The notes below the pieces were generated by a model. That model did no database searches. It saw only the letters and a program-made list of their open reading frames with translations, and was not told where the DNA came from. A stretch of DNA of 38,412 nucleotides from Actinomycetes bacterium (lineage in GTDB: Bacteria; Actinomycetota; Actinomycetes; Propionibacteriales; Nocardioidaceae): the NCBI GenBank assembly GCA_023460975.1, contig JAEWOG010000078.1:1-38412 (forward strand). The letters run 5' to 3'. The translations under genes and the position numbers were made by a program. Each line of letters begins with the position of its first letter. Position 1 is the stretch's first letter. Positions 1-14,393 of this stretch are shown here, piece by piece.

Positions 1-488
1 AGATCGCCGCCAATGAGGTGGGGATCGACGGCTTCGACGACCTGCTGACCGGCCCGACCGCCATCGCCTTCATCAACGGCGACGTGGTCGAGGCGGCCAA
101 GGGTCTGCGTGACTTTGCCAAGGCCAACCCCACCCTTGTCATCAAGGGCGGCGTCCTGGACGGCAAGCCCCTCGACGCGAGCGAGATCGCCAAGCTGGCC
201 GACCTCGAGTCCCGCGAGGTGCTCCTGGGCAAGCTGGCTGGCGCGATGCTCGCATCGCTCAGCCAGGCCGTCTACCTGCTCAACGCGCCTCTCGCCCAGG
301 CCGCCCGCCTCGCGGGTGCGCTCCAGGCGAAGGCCGAGCAGGACCCCTCGATCCTCGCAGGTGGTGCCGGCACGCCGGCCGCTGCCGAGGACGCTCCGGC
401 TGCCGACGAGGCCGCTGCGGAGGAGGCTCCCGCAGAGGAGTCCGCCCCCGAGGCGACCGACGAGGCCGCCGAGTCCACCGACGCCTGA
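1..488 (+). CDS. rplJ: 50S ribosomal protein L10, 3' part
   Basis: This is the C-terminal part of ribosomal protein L10, the base of the L7/L12 stalk that recruits translation factors to the large subunit. The gene is cut by the window edge: the frame is open from base 3 and reads IAANEVGIDGFDDLLTGP, a typical internal L10 segment, so the GTG at 18 is an internal valine and not a start. The helical region that binds L7/L12 dimers (LAGALQAKAEQDPS) is present. It is followed by an acidic Ala/Glu/Pro-rich tail of about 40 residues, which is common in actinobacterial L10. rplL follows 81 bp downstream in the usual order. Identification rests on sequence similarity recalled from the family and on gene order. 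Confidence 0.97.
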   Translation, partial: IAANEVGIDGFDDLLTGPTAIAFINGDVVEAAKGLRDFAKANPTLVIKGGVLDGKPLDASEIAKLADLESREVLLGKLAGAMLASLSQAVYLLNAPLAQAARLAGALQAKAEQDPSILAGGAGTPAAAEDAPAADEAAAEEAPAEESAPEATDEAAESTDA

Positions 489-520
489 CCCAGGCCGACG
501 TACACCACCTGAAACCCCCC

Positions 521-546
521 GGTCGTCCGCAACGAGCGGCACGACC
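521..546 (+). promoter_or_regulatory. Hairpin in the rplJ-rplL intergenic RNA
   Basis: GGTCGT plus CCGC (521-530) can pair with GCGG and ACGACC (536-546) around a 5-nt loop, with one bulged C at 540, giving about 10 base pairs. It ends 23 nt before the rplL start and has no U-tract. A role in RNA processing or in raising L7/L12 output over L10 is inference. Confidence 0.5.
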
Positions 547-569
547 ATGAATGGAAGGAATCGCCCATC

Positions 570-962
570 ATGGCGAAGCTCAGCACCGCAGAGCTCCTTG
601 ACGCCTTCAAGGAGATGACCCTCATCGAGCTCTCCGAGTTCGTGAAGGAGTTCGAGGACACCTTCGGCGTGACCGCCGCCGCTCCCGTCGCCGTTGCTGC
701 CGCTCCGGCTGCCGGTGGCGCCGCTGCCGGTGGCGAGGCCGCCGCTGAGAAGGACGAGTTCGACGTCGTTCTCGAGGCCGCCGGTGACAAGAAGATCAAC
801 GTCATCAAGGAGGTGCGCGCCCTGACCTCCCTCGGTCTGAAGGAGGCCAAGGACCTCGTTGAGGGTGCCCCCAAGGCGATCCTCGAGGGTGTCAACAAGG
901 AGGCCGCTGACAAGGCCAAGGAGGCGCTCGAGGGCGCCGGCGCCACCGTCACCGTCAAGTGA
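570..962 (+). CDS. rplL: 50S ribosomal protein L7/L12
   Basis: L7/L12 forms the multi-copy flexible stalk of the 50S subunit and stimulates the GTPase factors EF-Tu and EF-G. The 130-residue product has the expected architecture: an N-terminal dimerisation helix region (LSTAELLDAFKEMTLIELSEFVKEFEDTFG, broken here as LSTAELLDAFK then EMTLIELSEF), an Ala/Gly-rich hinge at about residues 32-55, and a C-terminal factor-binding domain containing EKDEFDVVLEAAG, KINVIKEVR and GLKEAKDLVEGAP. The ATG at 570 is preceded by a GGAAGGA ribosome-binding site. It is the last gene before the strong terminator at 1000-1036, so rpoBC depends on read-through or on its own promoter. Confidence 0.99.
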   Translation: MAKLSTAELLDAFKEMTLIELSEFVKEFEDTFGVTAAAPVAVAAAPAAGGAAAGGEAAAEKDEFDVVLEAAGDKKINVIKEVRALTSLGLKEAKDLVEGAPKAILEGVNKEAADKAKEALEGAGATVTVK

Positions 963-999
963 CTTCTGCGCACTCCTGAGACTCACCGAGTTTCATCCG

Positions 1000-1036
1000 C
1001 CGAGGGCGGCCACCCCACTGGGGTGGCCGCCCTCGG
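1000..1036 (+). terminator. Strong hairpin terminator after rplL
   Basis: A perfect 17-bp inverted repeat (1000-1016 with 1020-1036) closes on a 3-nt loop (ACT). The stem is very GC-rich and is followed by a weak T-containing stretch, as is usual for actinobacterial terminators. It lies 38 bp after the rplL stop and separates the stalk genes from rpoBC. Confidence 0.85.
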
Positions 1037-1037
1037 T

Positions 1038-1331
1038 CGTTGGTTGAGATCGATCGCTGGTTGGGCCTGTCGAAACCGGGCTCCTGACTGCGTACGGGGG
1101 TCTCGACGAGCTCGACCAGCGGTGTGGCTGGTTGAGCCTGTCGAAACCGGGCCCCGACCGCGTACGGGGGGTCTCGACGGCTACGGCCTCGCTGGTTGAG
1201 CCTGTCGACACCAGGTCCTGACCGCGTACGGGGGGTCTCGACAAGGTCGACCAGCGGTGTGGTCTCGACAAGCTCGACCAGCGGTGTGGTCTCGACAAGC
1301 TCGACCAGCGGAGGGGCGACCAGCGGAGGGG
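1038..1331. repeat. Island of palindromic 'GGTTGAGCCTGTCGAAACC' family repeats
   Basis: The segment holds three related units starting near 1056, 1127 and 1191. Each has a GCTGGTTGAGCCTGTCGAAACC-like arm (as GCTGGTTGAG then CCTGTCGAAACC), a spacer ending GCGTACGGGGG, and a partly inverted arm resembling GTCTCGACAAGCTCGACC. Two further copies of the second arm follow at about 1262 and 1289. The paired head-to-head arms resemble REP/BIME-type elements. The same family recurs at 21137-21260, 23107-23249 and 38200-38412. I see no gene in this stretch. Confidence 0.85.
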
Positions 1332-1444
1332 GCTTGGCAGGCTCAAACCGGCCCAGGCGCTGCGAGCCTGCTTGACCGGAAGGGCGCCTGCGTTCATCAT
1401 CGTTGTCTGAGCGGAGGCTCCCCAGAAGGGGATTGACTCCGCAC

Positions 1445-1473
1445 TTGTGGCGCGTCCTCATTTGCGCTAAGGT
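1445..1473 (+). promoter_or_regulatory. Putative rpoB promoter
   Basis: TTGTGG (1445-1450), a 17-bp spacer and TAAGGT (1468-1473) fit a housekeeping sigma promoter. It would give an untranslated leader of about 95 nt that contains a possible hairpin at 1502-1521 (ACGTCC with GGACGT). Its position just past the terminator and repeat island supports independent transcription of rpoBC. A TTGACT at 1433-1438 is an alternative -35 but its spacing to this -10 is too long. Confidence 0.5.
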
Positions 1474-1573
1474 GGTGCGTTGCGCCTGCCCTCATATGCC
1501 CACGTCCTGCCGGACGGACGTAGTGGTGGTTGGTTGGCGCAAGATCAACTGATCGATTTCGTGAGGAAACCTC

Positions 1574-5080
<3,507 letters not shown>

Positions 5081-5102
5081 GAAGGAAGAGGATTAGATAA
5101 CA

Positions 5103-8966
<3,864 letters not shown>

Positions 8967-8983
8967 GCGAGTCCGCCTGACAT

Positions 8984-9023
8984 CGATGGCCCCGGCCTCC
9001 CGCAAGGGAGGTCGGGGCCATCG
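8984..9023 (+). terminator. rpoBC terminator
   Basis: An 18-bp inverted repeat (8984-9001 with 9006-9023, one G-T mismatch) closes on a 4-nt loop (GCAA, the 3' side of which leads into GGGAGG). It is 17 bp after the rpoC stop. Confidence 0.85.
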
Positions 9024-9088
9024 GCGTTGTGGAGGGGGAGTGAGGCGCCCGTGATGGCGGGGGTTTCCCGCACGCGAGGGGTCGCTGA

Positions 9089-9094
9089 GACAAT
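9089..9094 (+). promoter_or_regulatory. -10 element of a leaderless menJ promoter
   Basis: GACAAT lies 6 nt upstream of the GTG start at 9101, so transcription would begin at or next to the start codon. No Shine-Dalgarno sequence precedes this start. Confidence 0.5.
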
Positions 9095-9100
9095 GGCGGG

Positions 9101-10336
9101 GTGACCCACCCCATCTCGACAGACGTCCTCGTCGTCGGCGCTGGCCCCGCGGGCTCGGCAGCAGCCGCGTGGAGCGCCCGCGCCGGACTGGAGACCGTCC
9201 TCGTCGACGCCGCAGTCTTCCCGCGCGACAAGACCTGCGGCGACGGCCTCACCCCGCGCGCGATCGCGGAGCTGGAGCGGTTGGGGCTCACCGACTGGGT
9301 GCGCTCGCATACGGTCAACCAGGGCCTGCGAGCCCACGGCTTCGGCCAGGTGCTCCACCTGCCGTGGAACGGCCCCAACCTCCCCTCGTGGGGCTCGGCG
9401 GTGGCCCGTACGGAACTCGACGACCACCTGCGTACCCTCGCCCTCAAGGACGGCGCCCACGGCATCGACGGGGCCCGTGCCGTCGACGTCCGCATGGACG
9501 GCGGCCGGGTGGCGGCAGTGGTGTTCAAGAGCGGCGCGGAGACCTTCGAGATCGCCTGCAAGCGTCTCGTGGTGGCCGACGGCGTGCGCTCGCCGCTGGG
9601 CAAGGTCCTGGGCCGCGAGTGGCACCGCGACACCGTGTACGGCGTGGCGGGGCGGGCGTACGTGACCTCCGAGATGCACGACGACCCCTGGATCAGCTCC
9701 CACCTCGAGTTGCGCTCCGAGGAGGGCGAGGTGCTGTCCGGGTACGGCTGGATCTTCCCCCTCGGCACCGGCGAGGTGAACATCGGCGTCGGCACGCTCG
9801 CCACAGCCAAGCGACCCGCCGACATCGCGATCAAGCCCCTGATGCACCACTACGCCGGCCAGCGCCGCGAGGAGTTCGGCCTGAGCGGGGATCTGCGGGT
9901 GCCGGCCTCGGCGCTGCTCCCGATGGGCGGGGCCGTGAGCAACGTGGCCGGACCCAACTGGGCACTGATCGGCGACGCCGCCGGATGCGTGAACCCCCTC
10001 AACGGCGAGGGCATCGACTACGGCCTGGAGACCGGTCGCCTCGTGGCCCAGATGATGGCCAGCCAGCAGAGCCTGGGCGAGGCCTGGCGGGCCACGCTGG
10101 TGGAGCACTACGGCGAGGCGTTCTCCATCGCCCGCCGGCTGGCCGGCGTCGCCACGGCGCCCCAGGTGGTGGCCAAGCTGGGACCGGTCGGGATGCGCTC
10201 CGACTTCCTGATGACGCTCGCGCTGCGTTGGATGGGCAACCTGGTCGACGACGCCGACCGCGATCGCTCCGCGCGCATCTGGCGCTGGGCAGGACGCCAG
10301 TCGATCGCCCGCGACGCGCGCGCGCCGTTCAGCTGA
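9101..10336 (+). CDS. menJ: Geranylgeranyl reductase family flavoprotein, menaquinone reductase-like
   Basis: This FAD-dependent oxidoreductase belongs to the geranylgeranyl reductase family and closely resembles mycobacterial MenJ, which saturates one isoprene unit of menaquinone. The N-terminal dinucleotide-binding motif is DVLVVGAGPAGSAAAA, followed by the family motif FPRDKTCGDGLTPRA. Other segments include the RSPLGK motif, GYGWIFPLGTGEVNIGVG, and the second FAD motif NWALIGDAAGCVNPLNGEGIDYGLETGR. Its length of 411 residues is normal. The GTG start is chosen because it yields the family N-terminus and sits 6 nt from a -10 element. The acyltransferase gene follows 5 bp downstream. The family is certain; the exact substrate is inferred from MenJ resemblance. 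Confidence 0.88.
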   Translation: MTHPISTDVLVVGAGPAGSAAAAWSARAGLETVLVDAAVFPRDKTCGDGLTPRAIAELERLGLTDWVRSHTVNQGLRAHGFGQVLHLPWNGPNLPSWGSAVARTELDDHLRTLALKDGAHGIDGARAVDVRMDGGRVAAVVFKSGAETFEIACKRLVVADGVRSPLGKVLGREWHRDTVYGVAGRAYVTSEMHDDPWISSHLELRSEEGEVLSGYGWIFPLGTGEVNIGVGTLATAKRPADIAIKPLMHHYAGQRREEFGLSGDLRVPASALLPMGGAVSNVAGPNWALIGDAAGCVNPLNGEGIDYGLETGRLVAQMMASQQSLGEAWRATLVEHYGEAFSIARRLAGVATAPQVVAKLGPVGMRSDFLMTLALRWMGNLVDDADRDRSARIWRWAGRQSIARDARAPFS

Positions 10337-10341
10337 GTCGC

Positions 10342-11148
10342 GTGGGAACGGAACGGACCCACCGCGCGGTGAGCGCGGTGGGAGGCCTCGCGCTGCGGCT
10401 GCTGGACGTACGGGTGTCATCGACGGGACTGCACCACGTGCCCCTCGCCGGTCCCGTGATCCTCGCGTCCACGCACGTCTCGTACGTGGACTTCGTGTTC
10501 CTGTCCCAGGCGATGCTGAGGCGGGGCCGCCGCGCGCGGTTCATGTGCCGCCACGACGTGTGGGACACCCCGGGACTGGGGCCCGTGATGGACGCGATGG
10601 GACACATTCCCGTCGACCGGGCTGCGCCCGCGGGGGCGTACCTGCGCGCCCGCGCCCAACTGCGAGCCGGCCACGCGGTCGGGATCTTCCCCGAGGCGGG
10701 GATCAGCTACTCCCTGACGGTGCGCCCACTGATGCGGGGAGTGGCGTCGCTGGCACGCGAGACTGGCGCGCCCGTCGTGCCGGCCGCGATCTTCGGTCCT
10801 CAGCGCATCTACGGGGTCTGGCCTCTGGATGACCGCGGCCGCGAGCTGGGGCTCGACGCCACGCGCGGCCGTCGGGTCGACATGCACTTCGGATCGCCCT
10901 TCACCGTGGGGCCGGACGAGGACCTCGACACCGTCACCCACGCCCTGGGCCACCGGCTGACTGGGCTGCTGGAGGGTCTGCAACTGCGAGGCCACCACCG
11001 ACCCCGGCCCGGCGAGTGGGCGCCCTGGTATCCGGCCCACCTCGGCGGGCACGCGCTCACCCGCGAGGAGGCGAGGGAGTGGGATCTGCTCCCGCAGGCG
11101 GCGCTGCCGGCGTCGTGGGGCCCGATCGCTCGCGACGCCTCCGTGTGA
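10342..11148 (+). CDS. 1-acyl-sn-glycerol-3-phosphate acyltransferase family protein (PlsC-like)
   Basis: A 268-residue lysophospholipid acyltransferase of the PlsC/LPLAT family, which transfers an acyl chain to a lysophospholipid at the membrane. The catalytic HX4D motif is STHVSYVDF (H45 and D50). The substrate-binding motif normally written FPEGT is FPEAG here (about 116-120), a change that still keeps the key glutamate. A further conserved block is VVPAAIFGPQRI. The GTG at 10342 is the first plausible start after menJ, 5 bp downstream, suggesting co-transcription. An open frame extends far upstream but overlaps menJ and is not coding. The last 92 bp overlap the convergent gene on the other strand. 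Confidence 0.85.
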   Translation: MGTERTHRAVSAVGGLALRLLDVRVSSTGLHHVPLAGPVILASTHVSYVDFVFLSQAMLRRGRRARFMCRHDVWDTPGLGPVMDAMGHIPVDRAAPAGAYLRARAQLRAGHAVGIFPEAGISYSLTVRPLMRGVASLARETGAPVVPAAIFGPQRIYGVWPLDDRGRELGLDATRGRRVDMHFGSPFTVGPDEDLDTVTHALGHRLTGLLEGLQLRGHHRPRPGEWAPWYPAHLGGHALTREEAREWDLLPQAALPASWGPIARDASV

Positions 11149-12136
11149 GCGCGCCCACCGGGTCGACGAGCCAGAACAGGCGCTTCGCGACCGGCGGCCA
11201 CCCCAGCAGCAGGCCGAGGGCCACGCCCGTGGCCACGGTGATGGCGAGGATCGCCACCTCGTCGTCCGGCATCCACTCGGCGTAGCCCCACGCCTCCAGT
11301 CCCCGGACCACGAAACCGTGGATCAGGTAGACGACCATCGTCCACGCGCCCATGACACTGAACCGGTTCTCCTTGGTCGGCAGCAGGCTGAGCGCCGCGA
11401 AGGAGCCCGCGAGACCGACAGCCAGGAGTTGGGCGCGGATCTCGACGCCTTCGCCGAAGGAGACGCCGAGGTCGTCGTACGGGGAGCGGTAGTAGAGCCA
11501 CTGCGTCGACCAGTGCTCATCCGTGGTGCCGGCCAGCCACCACAGGCCGGCGAAGATCGCCAGGCCGACGAGTCCGCTCCAGCGAGCCTTGACGACCCCC
11601 AGCATCCGAGGAGTCAGGTGCAGCCCCAGCACGAAGAACGGCAGCAGGCCCAGGGCGCGGTTGATGTCGAACAGCTCGATGTTCCAACGCCCGGCCACCA
11701 GGCTCACCACCACCGACACCGGCACGGCCACCCAGTGCCGGACCAGGATCGGCGTCGCCAGCCGCCACATGACCAGGACAGCCAGGTACCACATCGGCCA
11801 GTGCGGGTTGACCCACAGCGGCCACAGCGCGCTGAAGTCGGAGACCTCGCCGACCACGTACACCCGCCACAGGGCCATCAGCATTTCGAACACGATGTAG
11901 GGCAGGACCAGCATCGTGAGCAGCGACGTGAGGTGGCGCCGCGTCCACCGGAACGTGCGCGAGAGATACCCCGTGATCACCACGAAGGCAGGAATGTGGA
12001 AGTAGTAGACGAAGTCGTAGGCGCGCGAGGTGAGGTCGCCGGGGGGCATCAACACGATCATGTGGCCCACCACCACGACGACGACGAGCCAGATCTTCGC
12101 GTTGTCCAGCCACGGGTCGCGAGAGGTCTTGGGCAT
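11057..12136 (-). CDS. Acyltransferase family membrane protein (acyltransferase 3-like)
   Basis: An integral membrane protein of 359 residues with about ten predicted hydrophobic segments. It resembles the acyltransferase 3 / fucose 4-O-acetylase-like family, which O-acylates cell-surface sugars or other exported substrates. The N-terminus (DPWLDNAKIWLVVVVVVGH) matches the usual opening with a conserved D and H near the first membrane helix, and YYFHIPAFVVITGYLSR fits the second conserved block. The C-terminal tail is Pro/Ala-rich, positively charged and probably cytoplasmic. The ATG at 12136 has a leaderless-type -10 at 12143-12148. Its 3' end overlaps plsC by 92 bp on the opposite strand. 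The substrate cannot be told from sequence. Confidence 0.8.
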   Translation of the reverse strand: MPKTSRDPWLDNAKIWLVVVVVVGHMIVLMPPGDLTSRAYDFVYYFHIPAFVVITGYLSRTFRWTRRHLTSLLTMLVLPYIVFEMLMALWRVYVVGEVSDFSALWPLWVNPHWPMWYLAVLVMWRLATPILVRHWVAVPVSVVVSLVAGRWNIELFDINRALGLLPFFVLGLHLTPRMLGVVKARWSGLVGLAIFAGLWWLAGTTDEHWSTQWLYYRSPYDDLGVSFGEGVEIRAQLLAVGLAGSFAALSLLPTKENRFSVMGAWTMVVYLIHGFVVRGLEAWGYAEWMPDDEVAILAITVATGVALGLLLGWPPVAKRLFWLVDPVGALTRRRRERSGPTTPAAPPAGADPTPSPPRG

Positions 12137-12142
12137 CCCCCG

Positions 12143-12148
12143 AGGCTA
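12143..12148 (-). promoter_or_regulatory. -10 element of the membrane acyltransferase (leaderless)
   Basis: Read on the minus strand, TAGCCT stands 6 nt before the ATG at 12136. It is only 6 bp from the opposing -10 at 12155-12160. Confidence 0.55.
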
Positions 12149-12154
12149 GCCAAC

Positions 12155-12160
12155 TAGGTT
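12155..12160 (+). promoter_or_regulatory. -10 element of the tandem-Nudix gene (leaderless)
   Basis: TAGGTT stands 7 nt before the ATG at 12168, the spacing expected when transcription starts at the start codon. This supports ATG 12168 over the upstream TTG at 12159, which overlaps the -10 itself. Confidence 0.6.
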
Positions 12161-12167
12161 GGAGCCC

Positions 12168-13061
12168 ATGAACCCCCGTCCGAGACGCCAGCGTGTGGCC
12201 ACGTACGCCGTGATCCTGCGGGAGGCCCCGCGCGGGCCGGAGATCCTGCTGTCCCGGATCGCCCCGTACGTCGTGCGCCACGAGCTGTGGACCCTGCCCG
12301 GCGGGGGCCTCGATCACGGCGAGGAGCCGCGGACCGGGCTGCTGCGCGAGATCTGGGAGGAGACCGGCCTCGACGCGACGGTGGGACACCGCCCGGACGT
12401 GCTGAGCGCGCACCGCCCGGACGCGGAGTTCGACGGGGTGCCCACCGACTTCCACGCGCTGCGGATCGTGTACGACGCCTGGGTGGACCGCGACGCGCCA
12501 GCGCCTCGGGTGATGGAGGTGGACGGGTCCACCGTCGACGCCCGCTGGTTTGCCCTCGCCGACGTCGTCTCGGGGGCCGTGCCGGTCTCCGCGGTGGTCT
12601 CGGACGCGCTCGCGGTGCGGGGAGTGATGCAGCGACAGCGGCTGGCCGCCTACGCCCTGATCGTGCGCGACGAGCGGGTGCTGCTGACCCAGCTCTCCGA
12701 CCGCTCGCCCCACCCCGGCGCGTGGACCCTGCCGGGCGGAGGCGTCGAGCACGGCGAGGCCCCCGAGTCCTCGTTGCGCCGCGAGCTGGCCGAAGAGACG
12801 GGGTATGACTGCACCCCCGGGCGCCTCCTCGGCGTCCACGACGTGCACTTCACGGGCACCGCACCCAGCGGGCAGCTCCAGGACTTCCACGGCATCCACC
12901 TCGTCTTCGCCGCCGACGTGGACGGGGACGGGAACGCCCAGCCCATGGTCGCGGAGGTCGATGGTTCGACGGCGCGGGTCGCGTGGGTGCCCGTGGCCGA
13001 GGTGCTCGCGGGGCAGATCGAGGTGCTCGACGTGGTGAGGTTCGCACTCCAGCGACGGTGA
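12168..13061 (+). CDS. Tandem Nudix hydrolase with two intact Nudix boxes
   Basis: The 297-residue protein consists of two Nudix domains in series. Nudix enzymes cleave nucleoside diphosphates linked to another moiety and need a metal bound by the GX5EX7REUXEEXGU box. Both boxes are complete: one at about 46-68 (ending REIWEETGL) and one at about 191-213 (ending RELAEETGY). Each repeat also carries an EVDGST segment after its box, pointing to an internal duplication of one ancestral domain. No signal peptide is seen, so it is cytoplasmic. The substrate is unknown; nucleotide-pool cleaning or a nucleotide-sugar or ADP-ribose type substrate are all possible. It is transcribed divergently from the membrane acyltransferase. 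Confidence 0.88.
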   Translation: MNPRPRRQRVATYAVILREAPRGPEILLSRIAPYVVRHELWTLPGGGLDHGEEPRTGLLREIWEETGLDATVGHRPDVLSAHRPDAEFDGVPTDFHALRIVYDAWVDRDAPAPRVMEVDGSTVDARWFALADVVSGAVPVSAVVSDALAVRGVMQRQRLAAYALIVRDERVLLTQLSDRSPHPGAWTLPGGGVEHGEAPESSLRRELAEETGYDCTPGRLLGVHDVHFTGTAPSGQLQDFHGIHLVFAADVDGDGNAQPMVAEVDGSTARVAWVPVAEVLAGQIEVLDVVRFALQRR

Positions 13062-13080
13062 GCGCGTCACGAGTGAGACC

Positions 13081-13086
13081 TAGACT
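13081..13086 (+). promoter_or_regulatory. -10 element of the microprotein-methyltransferase operon
   Basis: TAGACT lies 6 nt before the ATG at 13093, a leaderless arrangement. It is the only clear promoter signal ahead of the three coupled genes that follow. Confidence 0.55.
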
Positions 13087-13092
13087 GGCTCC

Positions 13093-13179
13093 ATGAAGCT
13101 TCGCCAGCGCCAGCTCGTGATCCAGGTGGCTCTGGGCGCCCTCCTGGTCATCGTCGTCATCGCCGCGGTGATGCAGTGA
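13093..13179 (+). CDS. 28-residue membrane microprotein
   Basis: A short ORF encodes a basic N-terminus (MKLRQRQ) followed by one hydrophobic helix (VALGALLVIVVIAAVM), which is just long enough to span the membrane with a cytoplasmic positive end. Three points support it as a real gene: a TAGACT -10 with the 6-nt leaderless spacing, an ATG start, and a stop codon overlapping the next start in a GTGA junction. I recognise no family. It might be a small membrane partner, or mainly a leader whose translation feeds ribosomes to the methyltransferase gene. Confidence 0.6.
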   Translation: MKLRQRQLVIQVALGALLVIVVIAAVMQ

Positions 13180-14393
13180 GCGAACCCCTGCTGCGCGTCC
13201 TGGCCCGGATGCGCAGTCACCTCCTCGACCCCGACTCGCTCGTACGGGCCGTGGCGTCCGGACGCCAGCGCGGCACGCAGCCGCCGTGGCGGCGGGTGGA
13301 GTTGCGCTGGGTCGACCTCAAGGCCGGCCGGCACCTGCAGGTGGTGGCGTACGACGACACGCAGGCCCACACGAGCAACCACGCCGTTGGCGACGCGGCC
13401 CGCGACGCCGTCGACGACCTGCTGGAGGTCCCCTTCGGCAACTGGCACGTGGAGACCACGACCGAGATCCACCAGGTCCGGGTCACGAAGAAGCTGGAGG
13501 CGGTCGTCGCCACGCAGCGGCGGGCCCAGGAGGCCGCGGCGGACCGTGGCCACGACCGGGCCAAGCAGCGGCTCATCCCCGAGGACGCCCCACTGCTGCG
13601 CGTCCTCGGCATTTCCGATGCCCAGGGTCGGGTCAAGCCCACCCGACGCGACAAGTACCGCCAGGTCGAGGAGTTCGTACGGCTCCTCGACGCCGCGATC
13701 GCAGACGCCCGGGCGAAGGGACACCTGCGCCGGGGGACGCCCCAGGACCCACTGCGGGTCGTCGACCTGGGGTGCGGCAATGCCTACCTCACCTTCGCCG
13801 CGTACGAGCATCTGCACCGCACCCTCGGCCTCGACGTGCGCATCACCGGAGTCGACGTGAAGCAGCAGTCGGCGGACCACAACGCCCGGGTGGCAGGCGA
13901 GCTCGGCATCGAGGCCGACTTCGTCGTGGGTTCGATCGCCGACGTCGAGCTCGACCCCGCCCCTGACGTCGTGCTGGCGCTGCACGCCTGCGACACCGCG
14001 ACCGACGACGCGCTGGCCCGGGCCATCGCCTGGGAGGCGCCGCTCGCGCTCGCCGCGCCGTGCTGCCACCACGACATCGCCGCCCAGCTGCGGCGCAACC
14101 CGACACCGGAGCCGTACGCCATGCTCACCCGCCACGGGATCCTGCGCGAGCGTCTGGCCGATACCCTCACCGATGGTTTGCGTGCCTCGCTGCTGCGCAT
14201 CCACGGCTATCGCACGGACGTGGTCGAGTTCGTCGACTCCGCGCACACGCCCCGCAACACGTTGCTGCGCGCGACCCGCACCGGGGCGGTCCTCAAGGGC
14301 GGCAGTGTGCGGCGGGAGTACGAGGAGCTCGTCGCCGCGTGGGGCATCCAGCCGCGGCTCGGCACTCTGCTGGGCGTGACGGCGGGCGAGTGA
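13176..14393 (+). CDS. Class I SAM-dependent methyltransferase (Methyltransf_32-like)
   Basis: A 405-residue protein with a Rossmann methyltransferase domain in its second half. The SAM-binding motif I is VVDLGCGNAYLTF (from about residue 195). Later come DVVLALHACDTATDDALA and the cysteine/histidine block PCCHHD (from about residue 296), a combination typical of the Methyltransf_32 group (PF13679), whose bacterial substrates are mostly unknown. The first half is poorly defined and may recognise the substrate. The GTG start overlaps the stop of the preceding microprotein, and its own stop overlaps the next GTG by 4 bp, so the three genes are probably translated in a coupled way. The methyltransferase fold is sure; the substrate is not. 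Confidence 0.82.
   Translation: MSEPLLRVLARMRSHLLDPDSLVRAVASGRQRGTQPPWRRVELRWVDLKAGRHLQVVAYDDTQAHTSNHAVGDAARDAVDDLLEVPFGNWHVETTTEIHQVRVTKKLEAVVATQRRAQEAAADRGHDRAKQRLIPEDAPLLRVLGISDAQGRVKPTRRDKYRQVEEFVRLLDAAIADARAKGHLRRGTPQDPLRVVDLGCGNAYLTFAAYEHLHRTLGLDVRITGVDVKQQSADHNARVAGELGIEADFVVGSIADVELDPAPDVVLALHACDTATDDALARAIAWEAPLALAAPCCHHDIAAQLRRNPTPEPYAMLTRHGILRERLADTLTDGLRASLLRIHGYRTDVVEFVDSAHTPRNTLLRATRTGAVLKGGSVRREYEELVAAWGIQPRLGTLLGVTAGE

Noticed and set aside
1038..1331. Small coding gene in the rplL-rpoB gap
   Set aside because: Open frames here arise because the repeat core is stop-free in all frames. None has a ribosome-binding site or family resemblance.
9169..10341. Upstream extension of the PlsC-like open frame
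   Set aside because: It overlaps menJ completely and is Arg/Pro/Gly-rich shadow sequence. The protein family begins at about 10342.
14060..14389. Upstream extension of the secreted-protein frame at 14390
   Set aside because: It overlaps the methyltransferase in another frame. The signal peptide starts right at GTG 14390.
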